A DNA stretch of 64,000 nucleotides from SZUA-442 sp051011415. Its GTDB lineage: Bacteria; Actinomycetota; Acidimicrobiia; Spongiisociales; UBA5794. Positions 41,079-49,903 of the stretch are shown one piece after another; the stretch's first letter is position 1, and each line of letters begins with the position of its first letter. The stretch lies in assembly GCA_051011415.1 (NCBI GenBank), contig JBPCTY010000123.1, positions 1 to 64,000 of the forward strand, read 5' to 3'. Both the position numbers and the translations under genes were made by a program. The notes beneath the pieces were generated by a model that was not told where the DNA came from, made no database searches, and saw only the letters and a list, made by a program, of their open reading frames with translations.

Positions 41079-41669
41079 TCAGGCTGGTGCAAGTGCCGCA
41101 ATAAGGATCTTTGCGGTCTCGTCGGCGATGTCGGACACGTCGCCCGCTGGGTCCGGCGAATCCATGACGACCTTGCCACCCGTCATCATGATCTGCTCCA
41201 TCATGCGCCCGGCGAGGCGGGGCGGGATTGGTCTGAACAGACCCTGCTCCACTCCGCTGCGGTAAATCGCGGCGAACTCGTGGGCAATGCCGCCGTGGGC
41301 ATCGGCGATGTCGCGTTGGGCATCTGGCGACAGGCGCGGCACCTCGGTGTGGAGGATCAAGCCCAAGTGGTCGGTCCCGACGAATCTGACCATTTCGGCA
41401 GTCAGCTGGAAGAGCCGCTCGTCTGGAGGTAGCTGGTCGTCAACCGACTCGAGGATCTCCCGAGTCAGCGGTGGCAGGTCACGACGAACGAGTGCGATCA
41501 GGATGTCTTCTTTTGAGGAGAAATGCTCGTAGAACGTGGTGCGGCCCATACCTACCGCAGCGGTGATGTCTGCATGTGACATCTGGCCATACCCGAGCTC
41601 AGCGATGAGCTGTTTGGCTGCGTCAAGCATCGCATCGTGCGTTTCCGCTGTGGCTGTTCTCGTGGGCAT
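41079..41669 (-). CDS. TetR family transcriptional regulator
   Basis: The 196-residue regulator has the N-terminal helix-turn-helix MLDAAKQLIAELGYGQMSHADITAAVGMGRTTFYEHFSSKEDI (read as the usual two parts) and a ligand-binding C-terminal domain. It is divergent from the ABC importer with 67 bases between starts and probably controls that importer and itself. Its stop is 2 bases from the trmD start, so trmD-rplS may be read from its promoter. Ligand unknown. Confidence 0.9.
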   Translation of the reverse strand: MPTRTATAETHDAMLDAAKQLIAELGYGQMSHADITAAVGMGRTTFYEHFSSKEDILIALVRRDLPPLTREILESVDDQLPPDERLFQLTAEMVRFVGTDHLGLILHTEVPRLSPDAQRDIADAHGGIAHEFAAIYRSGVEQGLFRPIPPRLAGRMMEQIMMTGGKVVMDSPDPAGDVSDIADETAKILIAALAPA

Positions 41670-41675
41670 CCTGCA

Positions 41676-41681
41676 AGGCTA
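41676..41681 (-). promoter_or_regulatory. Candidate -10 of leaderless promoter for tetR-trmD
   Basis: TAGCCT on the minus strand lies 6 bases before ATG 41669. Confidence 0.5.
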
Positions 41682-41696
41682 CCGCACGGTCGATTT

Positions 41697-41711
41697 CCGA
41701 CTCCGTGTCGG
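41697..41711. promoter_or_regulatory. Possible TetR operator
   Basis: An inverted repeat CCGAC-TCCGT-GTCGG sits between the divergent -10 elements of tetR and the importer gene. Arms are only 5 bases, so this is a weak candidate chosen on position. Confidence 0.3.
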
Positions 41712-41724
41712 CGTCCTCCATCGG

Positions 41725-41730
41725 TACCTT
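41725..41730 (+). promoter_or_regulatory. Candidate -10 of leaderless promoter for the ABC importer
   Basis: TACCTT lies 6 bases before ATG 41737. Confidence 0.5.
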
Positions 41731-41736
41731 GCACCG

Positions 41737-42672
41737 ATGCTCCGCATCAGGCTCGCTTCCATGGTTTCGCTCGCCGCAATGGTCCTCGCTGCCTGTGGGT
41801 CGGCGGCGACAACGCCCAGCACGACCGTTGCCGCTGATGACGCACGAGCCACCGCAGATGGCGTCGTTGTGGCTATTGAGGACACATCGCGGATCGTTTC
41901 GCTGAACGGAGATCTCACAGAAATCATCTTTGCCCTTGGTGCGGGCGATCGAGTCGTCGGAGTGGACCTCACAACGACCTTCCCTCCCGATGCAGTCACG
42001 CTTCCGGATGTCGGGCTCGGGCGAGACCTCAACGCTGAGCAGGTCATCGGTCTTGAACCGACGCTCGTCATCGGAGATGAGCAGGTGCAACCAGAGGCTG
42101 CGATCGACCAGATAAGACGTGCGGGGATACCTGTGATCATTCTGCCGACGGTTGTCGCCCTCGAGGGCGTACCGCGAAAGATCCACAACGTCGGCACCAT
42201 CCTTGGGCTCGACGATGAGGCCCACACCCTCGCACTCCAGGTGCAGTCCGAGATCGACGAGGCTGTCGCACTCGCTTCGCAGGCGACTTCGACGCCGCGG
42301 GTCGCCTACATGTACGTTCGGGGACCAGAGACCTTGCTTCTGTTCGGAAACGGCATGCCAACACACTTCCTCATCGAGGCTGCCAACGCCGTCGACGCGG
42401 CGGGAGAGGTCGGTGTGCTTTTCGCTGAGGACCTGAGTGCAGAACGGTTGGTGACCGCAAGCCCCGAGATACTGCTCACACCGACCGCTGGTTTCGACAT
42501 CATCGGGGGCTTGGAGCCATTTCTTGCGCTGCCAGGCGTTGCGGACACGCCTGCAGGAGCCAACCGCCGGGTGATCGCATACGACGAAGCGCTGCTTCTC
42601 GGCATGGGCCCCAGGGTGGGAGCGGCGCTACGTCAACTTGTGATTGACCTTCATCCAGAGATCGACGGCTAG
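41737..42672 (+). CDS. hmuT: Heme/cobalamin-type ABC transporter substrate-binding lipoprotein
   Basis: The 311-residue protein has a lipoprotein signal with lipobox LAAC (Cys20) and a periplasmic-binding fold of the Fe-siderophore/heme/B12 class (PF01497). The segments LTEIIFALGAGDRVVGVD, LPDVGLGRDLNAEQVIGLEP and AGIPVIILP resemble HmuT heme-binding proteins most closely; BtuF-like cobalamin binding is the main alternative, and IcmF in the same block needs B12. ATG 41737 is chosen by the signal peptide and TACCTT at 6 bases. Permease and ATPase genes follow directly. Confidence 0.82.
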   Translation: MLRIRLASMVSLAAMVLAACGSAATTPSTTVAADDARATADGVVVAIEDTSRIVSLNGDLTEIIFALGAGDRVVGVDLTTTFPPDAVTLPDVGLGRDLNAEQVIGLEPTLVIGDEQVQPEAAIDQIRRAGIPVIILPTVVALEGVPRKIHNVGTILGLDDEAHTLALQVQSEIDEAVALASQATSTPRVAYMYVRGPETLLLFGNGMPTHFLIEAANAVDAAGEVGVLFAEDLSAERLVTASPEILLTPTAGFDIIGGLEPFLALPGVADTPAGANRRVIAYDEALLLGMGPRVGAALRQLVIDLHPEIDG

Positions 42673-43692
42673 ATGCTTGCCAACCGATCACCCTGGGTTG
42701 TGGCTGTCGTCGGTGCAGCGGCAATCGCGGTGGTTGGACTTGTTGCAGCCGGCGTTGGAAGCATTGCGATCAGTCCGATCGACACGTTGAAGGTTCTTGC
42801 TGATCACATGCTGCCGGTCGACATCGAAACATCGCCCGTTGCAGATCCGATCATCTGGAACATCCGGCTCCCCCGCATCGCCGCAGCAATCGGCGCTGGT
42901 CTTGGCCTCGGACTATCCGGTGTTGCCCTTCAGGGTTTGTTCCGAAACCCCGTGGCTGATCCACACCTCACCGGCATTTCGTCAGTTGCTTCGATCGGTG
43001 TGCTGATCGGGCTACTGCTCGGCTGGTCCCTGTGGGGTCCGGTGGGGGGTGTGATCGGAGGAGCGGTTGCGGGTGGCATCGGGTCGCTGTTCGTACGAGT
43101 CCTCGCCAGAGGTGGAGGAGCTGACTCCTCGCGCCTGATCCTCGTCGGGCTCGGGTTCGGGATGGCAGTCACGGCAATCGTCGCAACCGCTTCGATCGCG
43201 ATCCGAGACCCAAGGGTTCCCGATGTCGAGTTCTGGTTCGTTGGAGGGCTTTCCGGGGCAACGTGGGGAACGGCACTATGGGCGACAACTATTGCGATGC
43301 TCGCCCTGGCTGCGTCTCTCCCGGCTGCAAGGTCTCTCGACGTCATGAGCCTCGGTGACACAGCAGCCAAGAATGTCGGTGTGGATATCAATCGAGTCGT
43401 CCCGTTCACGCTGCTGGTGACGGGGCTGGCGGTTGGTGCGGCCGTCGGAGCATCCGGAGTTGTCGCATTCGTAGGACTCGTTGGGGCATACGTTGCGCGG
43501 TGGCTTGTTGGCCCGCATCACAAGCGGCTGCTCATCGGAGGAGCAGTAGCCGGAGCGGTGTTTCTTGTGACCAGCGATGCGATTGGTCGGTTGATAGGCG
43601 GCCGGTTTGACGTACCGGTCGGGCTCGTCACGGCGGCGATCGGTGGTCCGTTCCTGGTGTGGCTCGTAGCAACGAAGAGGCTGACCCGATGA
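42673..43692 (+). CDS. FecCD-family ABC transporter permease
   Basis: The 339-residue membrane protein belongs to the BtuC/FecCD/HmuU family. About nine or ten hydrophobic helices are visible, with the family landmarks RLPRIAAAIGAGLGLGLSGV, GLFRNPVADPHLTGISS and GVVAFVGLVGAYVARWLVGPHHKR in order. Its ATG directly follows the stop of the binding-protein gene. It forms the channel of the importer with the downstream ATPase. Confidence 0.93.
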   Translation: MLANRSPWVVAVVGAAAIAVVGLVAAGVGSIAISPIDTLKVLADHMLPVDIETSPVADPIIWNIRLPRIAAAIGAGLGLGLSGVALQGLFRNPVADPHLTGISSVASIGVLIGLLLGWSLWGPVGGVIGGAVAGGIGSLFVRVLARGGGADSSRLILVGLGFGMAVTAIVATASIAIRDPRVPDVEFWFVGGLSGATWGTALWATTIAMLALAASLPAARSLDVMSLGDTAAKNVGVDINRVVPFTLLVTGLAVGAAVGASGVVAFVGLVGAYVARWLVGPHHKRLLIGGAVAGAVFLVTSDAIGRLIGGRFDVPVGLVTAAIGGPFLVWLVATKRLTR

Positions 43693-44438
43693 GTACGTGC
43701 GTCGTCTCTAGCCTTGGCTTCGCCTACGGGGAGTATCCCGTGCTTGGAGATGTCTCGTTCTCGGCGGACCCAGGCGAACTCGTCTGCATTGTCGGACCGA
43801 ATGGTTCTGGCAAGACGACCCTCCTCCACTGCCTCGCTGGCGAGGCTGAGCCCGTGAGCGGTCAGGTTCTGCTCGACGGGCAAGTGCCGCGAAGCCTTCC
43901 GCCGGGAGATAGGGCCGGGTTGCGCTCGTTCCTTGAGCAAACGGACCGAACCGACGTCGCCTTCCCGGTGCGCACGGTTGTCGGCTTTGGAACTTTTGCG
44001 ACCGGAATGCAAACAGCCGATCCGATCGTGGACGAAGCCATGCGTGCCGTGGAGGTCGATACGATCGCCGATCGACTCACTTCTTCCCTTTCGGGTGGGG
44101 AGCGGCGACGTGTGTCTGTCGCCCGCGCCCTGGCACAGCAGGCTCCGGTGATGATCCTCGACGAACCAACGGACAGCCTCGATCTTGCGCACGGCGACAT
44201 GGTCATGCGTGAAGCCAGTGCATACGCCGCCGACAGGCGCCTTGTCATCGCGTCATCCCACGATTTGAACCTCGCCGCAAAGCATGCAGACAAGGTGCTC
44301 GTTCTGCACGAAGGGAGCGTTACTGCTTTCGGTGCACCGTCAACGGTGCTCACAGGCGAGTTGCTCTCCCACGTGTATCGGTGCGAGGTACGGGTGATGC
44401 CACACCCCGATGACGGACGGCCACTGATCTTCCTGTAG
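43689..44438 (+). CDS. ABC transporter ATP-binding protein (heme/B12 class)
   Basis: The 249-residue ATPase has Walker A GPNGSGKT, the Q-loop EQTDRT, the signature SLSGGERRRVSVARAL, Walker B VMILDEPTDSLDLAH and the switch His in ASSHDLN. It overlaps the permease gene by 4 bases (ATGA), so the three genes form one operon. A GTG/ATG start at 43659 would lie inside the permease gene and is rejected. Confidence 0.94.
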   Translation: MSTCVVSSLGFAYGEYPVLGDVSFSADPGELVCIVGPNGSGKTTLLHCLAGEAEPVSGQVLLDGQVPRSLPPGDRAGLRSFLEQTDRTDVAFPVRTVVGFGTFATGMQTADPIVDEAMRAVEVDTIADRLTSSLSGGERRRVSVARALAQQAPVMILDEPTDSLDLAHGDMVMREASAYAADRRLVIASSHDLNLAAKHADKVLVLHEGSVTAFGAPSTVLTGELLSHVYRCEVRVMPHPDDGRPLIFL

Positions 44439-44460
44439 CCACCCTTCTCGCAGTCTGCAC

Positions 44461-46332
44461 CTACTCGACGACGATGCCCGATTCGATCGGGTCGTACACG
44501 GTGTTGCGACGAACCGGTTGACGGTCGAGGTCGAGGATGAGTTCTCGGAAGCTCACGGCGGTCACCTCTGTGCCGTGTGAGGCCCCCGCTGCTCGTGAAA
44601 TCGATTCGTCCATGAGCGTGCCACCAACGTCGTTGCAGCCCGAACGCAAGAGCCCATCAGCACCCTGCAGCCCAAGCTTCACCCAAGAAGCCTGGATATT
44701 GTCGATCAAACCAATAAATGCAAGCCGTGCGACGGCATGGACCAGGATGACTTCGTCCCACGTGGGCCCGGGGCGTGACTTGCCTCGAAGCCAGAGAGGC
44801 GCCCCCATGTGGACAAACGGAAGCGGTACAAACTCGGTGAAACCGCCGGTGCGTCGCTGGATGTCCTTGAGAACTTCGATGTGGTTTGCCCAGGAGCGAG
44901 GTCCGTCCACATGACCAAACATCATTGTGGATGTCGTGCGCAGACCGACGTCGTGTGCGGTGAGCATGACCTCAGCCCACTGGCTTGTCCGAATCTTGTC
45001 CGGACACAGCGTGAGCCGCACATCATCATCCAAGATCTCCGCAGCGGTCCCAGGGAGTGTGCCAAGGCCTGCATCCTTGAGTTCGATCAGCAAGTCGCGA
45101 ATGGTTCGACCTGAGGTCTCGGCTCCCTGCCAGATCTCAAGCGGTGTGAAGCCGTGGATGTGCATGCCAGGAACCGCGTTCTTCACGCTCTTCACCACAT
45201 CGACGTAGAAGTCCCCTGTGAAGTCCGGATGGATCCCCCCTTGCAGGCAGACCTCTGTAGCCCCACGGTCCCACGCCTCGGCGGATCGCTCGGCCACCTC
45301 ATCGATCGTCATCAGATATGGCTCGCCGCGAAGGTCGAGAGAACGAGGGCCCTTGGAGAATGCGCAGAAACCGCACTTGAAATAGCACTGGTTCGTGTAG
45401 TTGATGTTGCGATTGACGACGAACGTGACGTCGTCGCCGACCGTCGCCCTCCGGACGATGTCAGCAGCATCTGCGATTGCTTCGACGTCTGCTCCGTGCG
45501 CCCCGAACAGCACCTCAACCTCTTCACGGCTGGGGGCGGTTCCGGCAATCGCTCGTTCAAGGATGGGCCGTATGGATGGCGAAGCATCGCTGTGCGTCGC
45601 GGGATCCGAATCACGCCACATCGTGTCGGTCCACTGCGCAGAGGTCCTCACCTCTGAGTTCGGCGGATCCATGTCCCTTCCCGGGGCCCAGATATCACGC
45701 GGTCTGGCCCAACCCGAACCATCGATCTGATTGAGGTATGCGGAAAGTGCACCGCCATCGAGACTGGCCGACGCAGTGTCGAAGTCGATCCCGAGCGGAA
45801 ACGCGGTTCTCTCTGCAAGCTGAACGTCACCAAGGGCATCGCGAAGCTCACCGATCAGGTCGGTATCCCAGTCTCGGAGGACAAGGTCAGCTGCCCCGTT
45901 ATCGACGGCTGCAAGTGCGTCTGCAACTGTGTCCACCATTGTTGACACCTTCGTATCAAGGCCGGGGAGATCGACCATCGAGACGGCTGCTGCGACGCTG
46001 CTCCGACCCGTGCGGAGATACGCGGCTCGCGTGAACGCGACAGCATCGATGACATCCATGGGAGTGCCGTCGTCGGTGATGGTGATTCTCCATCCAGCAA
46101 CTCCCCCACTACTGAGTTTTCCTACGGCGGCTGGAGTTACCGCGTACGCGGGCGCTTCGACGCTGTGGTCGCCTGAGACAATCATCAGACCACCCTTGAG
46201 CGCTCCCTCGACATCATCAGGGGTCGGTGAGGCGACCTCAACGGCGAGGGTGCCCTCCTTGCGCCGAGTCGATGCCCAAATCTCGTTCACCGTGTCGGCA
46301 GGTCTGAGCTGAAGGAACGTGATCTGCTTCAT
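44461..46332 (-). CDS. cofH: CofH (F420 precursor FO synthase subunit 2) with N-terminal extension
   Basis: The C-terminal part (about residues 255-623) is CofH, the radical SAM enzyme that joins tyrosine to the ribityl-uracil to begin FO. It has the [4Fe-4S] motif C316-x3-C320-x2-C323 in NYTNQCYFKCGFCAFSKG. Residues 1 to about 200 are an extra region without a cysteine motif; it resembles neither CofG nor another domain I recognise. A linker with GSGWARPRDIWAPGRDM recalls the interdomain region of fused FbiC. It overlaps cofG by 4 bases. Confidence 0.88.
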   Translation of the reverse strand: MKQITFLQLRPADTVNEIWASTRRKEGTLAVEVASPTPDDVEGALKGGLMIVSGDHSVEAPAYAVTPAAVGKLSSGGVAGWRITITDDGTPMDVIDAVAFTRAAYLRTGRSSVAAAVSMVDLPGLDTKVSTMVDTVADALAAVDNGAADLVLRDWDTDLIGELRDALGDVQLAERTAFPLGIDFDTASASLDGGALSAYLNQIDGSGWARPRDIWAPGRDMDPPNSEVRTSAQWTDTMWRDSDPATHSDASPSIRPILERAIAGTAPSREEVEVLFGAHGADVEAIADAADIVRRATVGDDVTFVVNRNINYTNQCYFKCGFCAFSKGPRSLDLRGEPYLMTIDEVAERSAEAWDRGATEVCLQGGIHPDFTGDFYVDVVKSVKNAVPGMHIHGFTPLEIWQGAETSGRTIRDLLIELKDAGLGTLPGTAAEILDDDVRLTLCPDKIRTSQWAEVMLTAHDVGLRTTSTMMFGHVDGPRSWANHIEVLKDIQRRTGGFTEFVPLPFVHMGAPLWLRGKSRPGPTWDEVILVHAVARLAFIGLIDNIQASWVKLGLQGADGLLRSGCNDVGGTLMDESISRAAGASHGTEVTAVSFRELILDLDRQPVRRNTVYDPIESGIVVE

Positions 46333-47465
46333 GTCGGCACCGTCTCCGGAATGTCTGCATACCCACGCGCATCACTGCGATCCAGGAGATCTGGGCGCAT
46401 ATTCGGGTCAATCCACTTCTCGCTGAGATACTCGGGGTACACGGGGAGTCGAGGCACCAATGAGAATCCCTGCGATTCCGTCACGGACCTGAGCGTGTCG
46501 AGGTGCGGCCAGGGAGCCTCTGGGTTCACCCAGTCGATCGTCACGGGGCTCACACCACCCCAGTCATTGATCCCCGCGTCGAGGTACACGCCGAAGTCCT
46601 CTGTGAGATTTGGAGGAACCTGGATGTTGGCCTCCGGTCCGAGGATCCACCGAGCCGCAGCGACAACCTTCACAAAGTAGGAGATCTCGGGCTCGGGCGC
46701 ATTCCGCATTCTTGTGTGGATCTTCGCCCTGAAGTTCTGGATGATGAACTCTTGGATATGGCCGGATTCCGTTGCGAGGTCTGCCAGCGCAAACAGGCTG
46801 TCGACGACCTCATCTGGAGTCTCCCCGATGCCGACGAGGATTCCGCTCGTAAACGGAACGTTGAGGTCACCTGCCGCCCGAATCGTCGCGACGCGCACGT
46901 CGGGATCCTTGTCCGGACAGTTGTGATGCGGCATCCCTGGTTCGAGAAGCCTGGGTGAGATGTTCTCCAGCATCAGACCCATTGATGGGCTCACCGGACG
47001 CAGCAGCGCAATGTCTTCATGCGTCAGGTTGCCTGGGTTTGCGTGCGGGAAGAGCCCGGTTTCGCTCCTGATCAACTCCGCCATCTCTGCGACGTAGTCG
47101 ATCGTCGTCGCGCAGCCCTGTGCGTCGAGGAATTGTTGGGCCTGGGGCCACTTGTCTTCTGGTTTATCTCCCAGGGTCAACAGGGCTTCCGTGCAATCGA
47201 AGGTGTCGCCCGCACGCACGATGGCCAGTACGTCTTCGGGCGAAAGGTACTCCCCACCTCCGCCGGGCGGTTTGACGAACGTGCAATACGTGCAGGTGTC
47301 CCTGCACAGTGTCGTGATCGGAACGAACACCTTGCGCGAGTATGTGATGGTCCGTCCGTGGGCCTCGTCCCGAAGCCGCGCAGCCTCGGCCATGAGCGGG
47401 GCGGCATCGCGCGCACCCGTCAGGAACTCAATGGCAAGCCCGCGGTCGGGTGAGGGAAATGGCAT
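46329..47465 (-). CDS. cofG: CofG (FO synthase subunit 1)
   Basis: The 378-residue radical SAM enzyme forms the deazaflavin ring of F420's FO core with CofH. It has KVFVPITTLCRDTCTYCTF with C54-x3-C58-x2-C61, HANPGNLTHEDI, and SPSMGLMLENISPRLLEPG. In most actinobacteria CofG and CofH are fused as FbiC; here they are separate genes with a 4-base overlap. A TAGCTT hexamer lies 6 bases before ATG 47465. Confidence 0.94.
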   Translation of the reverse strand: MPFPSPDRGLAIEFLTGARDAAPLMAEAARLRDEAHGRTITYSRKVFVPITTLCRDTCTYCTFVKPPGGGGEYLSPEDVLAIVRAGDTFDCTEALLTLGDKPEDKWPQAQQFLDAQGCATTIDYVAEMAELIRSETGLFPHANPGNLTHEDIALLRPVSPSMGLMLENISPRLLEPGMPHHNCPDKDPDVRVATIRAAGDLNVPFTSGILVGIGETPDEVVDSLFALADLATESGHIQEFIIQNFRAKIHTRMRNAPEPEISYFVKVVAAARWILGPEANIQVPPNLTEDFGVYLDAGINDWGGVSPVTIDWVNPEAPWPHLDTLRSVTESQGFSLVPRLPVYPEYLSEKWIDPNMRPDLLDRSDARGYADIPETVPT

Positions 47466-47471
47466 GCGGAG

Positions 47472-47477
47472 AAGCTA
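47472..47477 (-). promoter_or_regulatory. Candidate -10 of leaderless promoter for cofG-cofH
   Basis: TAGCTT on the minus strand lies 6 bases before ATG 47465. Confidence 0.5.
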
Positions 47478-47515
47478 TCACTTGTAGGAATCCTCGGTGA
47501 CGCGGTCACACGTCG

Positions 47516-48901
47516 TTAGGTCGAGGCGACCTCGGTCGGTAGCCCCTCGGCGTCGGGAATCTCGGTCTCAAGATTCCGCAACGGGCCATACAGATATGCG
47601 AGGCCGCTCATCACAATGGTGTAAACGCCGATCGCCGCAAACATCGCCGCATATCCTGCTCTCTCGCCAGTGCCGAACAGACCCTGCGCCCACTCACCCA
47701 GGTCGCTGTCGCCGGACAGCAGGGGCACGAACACCTTGTCCGCGAGCGGACCGGCAATTGCGAGCGCCAGCGGTTGGGTTCCTTGTGCGATGAGGGACCG
47801 CACACCAAACACACGACCCTGCACATCTGGTTCGACCTTTGACATCCAAATCGATTGGCTCATGGCAGTTGCAATCGGCACGACAAACATCCCGATCCAA
47901 AGTGTTCCAACGATGACGACGATCCACGTAGAGAAACCAATGACCAGCAGCATCGCTCCCAGAACCACCGTGGACAGCATGATGCCTGCGACCCTTCGGG
48001 AGGTGACCTTGCGCGCAGACGCCACGATCGATCCAACCAGCATGCCGGTGGCACCGAGTGACAGCACCGTCCCCATCGTCGCCTCGGACGCCCACGACAA
48101 CATGTAGGCGATGAACACTGGCGAGATCAGCCCGAAGGTGAGGTTGAGCATCGCAAAGAAGATCAGCAAGGCGAACAACCCGTGCCGGTGCCACAGGTAC
48201 GTGAATCCGAACGCCGACTCCTTCCAGATGCTGCCCTTGGACGCCTCGCCCACTTCGGACTTCGGGGGCTTTGGAAATCGCACGATGGCCAGCGTGAAAA
48301 CTGCAAAGAGGAATGTGGCCACATCGACGGCAAGCAAGGTTGCCACGCCACCGAACGCGATGAGCACGCCACCGAGAAACGGGGCCACGAGTTGCCCGGC
48401 TGCTTCGGCCATCTGGACCATGCCTGAGGCCTGGGAATAGCGCTCCTTGGGCACCAGCATCGTGGTTGCGGCTTGGTAAGCCGGCCACTGGAACGCCTGG
48501 AACGCGCTGGCGAAGGCTCCGACGACAACCAGCACACCGAGTGAAGCGGTGCCGGTCATGAACGCGACAACGATGACCAGTGTGCCGACACCCGTCAGCG
48601 CGTCCGCTCCGAGCATGACCCAGCGTCGGTCCCAGCGGTCGACATAGGCACCCGCAATCGGCGAGAGGAGGATCCGCGGCAGCGTCGAAGCCAAGAGCAT
48701 CACCGAAAGCGCTGTCACTGATCCCGTCTCGAGGAAGACCCAGACGGACAGGCCGAACCACGTCAGCGAGCTCCCGATCAGAGAGACCAGCTGGCCGGAC
48801 CAAACGATCAGGAAGGTCCGAAAATGGCCTTCATCGTTGCTGGTAGGTGCATCTGTGGCTGGAGAAATATCGGGCTCGGCCGTGTGTTGGGATTCGGTCA
48901 T
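47516..48901 (-). CDS. Major facilitator superfamily transporter
   Basis: The 461-residue integral membrane protein has about twelve hydrophobic helices and the MFS motif region SPIAGAYVDRWDRRWVMLGAD between helices 2 and 3. It resembles MefA/enterobactin-exporter type MFS drug or siderophore exporters. The frame starts at 48937, but a promoter (TTGACA-N17-GACAAT) lies over that start and puts transcription at about ATG 48901, which is therefore chosen. Substrate unknown. Confidence 0.88.
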   Translation of the reverse strand: MTESQHTAEPDISPATDAPTSNDEGHFRTFLIVWSGQLVSLIGSSLTWFGLSVWVFLETGSVTALSVMLLASTLPRILLSPIAGAYVDRWDRRWVMLGADALTGVGTLVIVVAFMTGTASLGVLVVVGAFASAFQAFQWPAYQAATTMLVPKERYSQASGMVQMAEAAGQLVAPFLGGVLIAFGGVATLLAVDVATFLFAVFTLAIVRFPKPPKSEVGEASKGSIWKESAFGFTYLWHRHGLFALLIFFAMLNLTFGLISPVFIAYMLSWASEATMGTVLSLGATGMLVGSIVASARKVTSRRVAGIMLSTVVLGAMLLVIGFSTWIVVIVGTLWIGMFVVPIATAMSQSIWMSKVEPDVQGRVFGVRSLIAQGTQPLALAIAGPLADKVFVPLLSGDSDLGEWAQGLFGTGERAGYAAMFAAIGVYTIVMSGLAYLYGPLRNLETEIPDAEGLPTEVAST

Positions 48902-48908
48902 GACGCAC

Positions 48909-48937
48909 ATTGTCGGGATTTCCCGACCATATGTCAA
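48909..48937 (-). promoter_or_regulatory. MFS gene promoter with operator-like palindrome
   Basis: The minus strand reads TTGACA (48937-48932), 17 bases, GACAAT (48914-48909), then 7 bases to ATG 48901. A perfect 16-base inverted repeat GTCGGGATTTCCCGAC (48912-48927) fills the spacer and touches the -10, a position suited to a repressor. Confidence 0.6.
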
Positions 48938-48968
48938 ATCCTGAACGGAGATGATGCCTCCGCATCGG

Positions 48969-48974
48969 TACAGT
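48969..48974 (+). promoter_or_regulatory. Candidate -10 of leaderless promoter for the lipoprotein gene
   Basis: TACAGT lies 7 bases before ATG 48982. Confidence 0.45.
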
Positions 48975-48981
48975 CACCGTC

Positions 48982-49848
48982 ATGCGTTGGTGGACCGCAC
49001 TCATTCTCTTGGCCCTTCTGGCTTCGGCGTGCACGCCCCAAGCCACTCCCACAACCACTTCCCCCCCGGCCAACGAGACGACGACCACCGTTGCCGCACC
49101 AGAAGGCGATCCATGCCGTTCAGGTGATCTTGCGTTTGGAACCGATGGCCTGATTGCTGCCCTCGGCGAGGAGAACCCGGATGTCACGAAGCTCTCGCAG
49201 ATCCGGTGGGAGGGCTCCGCATCATGTGAGCGGCTGGTCGTCGGCTTCACAACCGACACCGGCGCACCCGCTGCCAGGCTTGGGCTCACCGGAGTCACCA
49301 TCCTCGGCTATGCCGGCATCGTTCGGATTGATCTGCCAAGCGAGATCACCGAGAGCGCAGTCGCTGACATGTGGACCGATGCTGAGCTCGTCGATCGCAC
49401 ATTCGTGACCAGAGATGAAGAAGGCAACCTGCGCATTGACGTGCACATGGCTCCCGGTATCGCCATTGAGGCGCGGGCCTTCACCGCATCATCTCCCGCA
49501 AGCTTGATCATCGATGTCGCTCCACGTCCGGATCTCACTCCGCCGGTCCCGGCAGCAACGTCGGCGAGTGCGGTAATCGTTACTCCTCAGTCGGGGCCTT
49601 CGCTGTATCCCTTCACAGTGGAGGCATATGCCCCGCCCGCCCAGTTCTCGACCCACGTGCTGGTGACTTCGAATGAGGTCATCGCCTCCAGTGTCTCGGT
49701 GGCCCTCAAGGGCTACACAGATACATGGCAGTCTTTTTCCCTGCGTGTTGATGACGGGCCGAGTGGCCCAACCACGGTGTTCGTTGGAGAGATCAACAGC
49801 TCCGGTGGCCCAGCGAATGGCGCGACCGTGCTCCTGGATCTTCCGTGA
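48982..49848 (+). CDS. Secreted lipoprotein with AMIN-like and Gmad2-like regions
   Basis: The 288-residue protein has a lipoprotein signal (lipobox ASAC, Cys17) followed by a Thr/Pro linker. The middle (about 85-180) shows beta strands such as IVRIDLPSEI and SLIIDVAPRPD that recall AMIN-like domains. The C-terminal 95 residues (VIVTPQSGPSLYPFTVEAYA onward) resemble the immunoglobulin-like Gmad2 domain of spore-germination proteins. Both assignments are by eye. It probably lies on the outer face of the membrane. The Rieske-ThDP gene starts 55 bases downstream. Confidence 0.7.
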   Translation: MRWWTALILLALLASACTPQATPTTTSPPANETTTTVAAPEGDPCRSGDLAFGTDGLIAALGEENPDVTKLSQIRWEGSASCERLVVGFTTDTGAPAARLGLTGVTILGYAGIVRIDLPSEITESAVADMWTDAELVDRTFVTRDEEGNLRIDVHMAPGIAIEARAFTASSPASLIIDVAPRPDLTPPVPAATSASAVIVTPQSGPSLYPFTVEAYAPPAQFSTHVLVTSNEVIASSVSVALKGYTDTWQSFSLRVDDGPSGPTTVFVGEINSSGGPANGATVLLDLP

Positions 49849-49903
49849 GCGACCGGAACACACCACGACTAGTTTCGGTTTGTCGTTCGGGAAGGAAGAC
49901 GCC

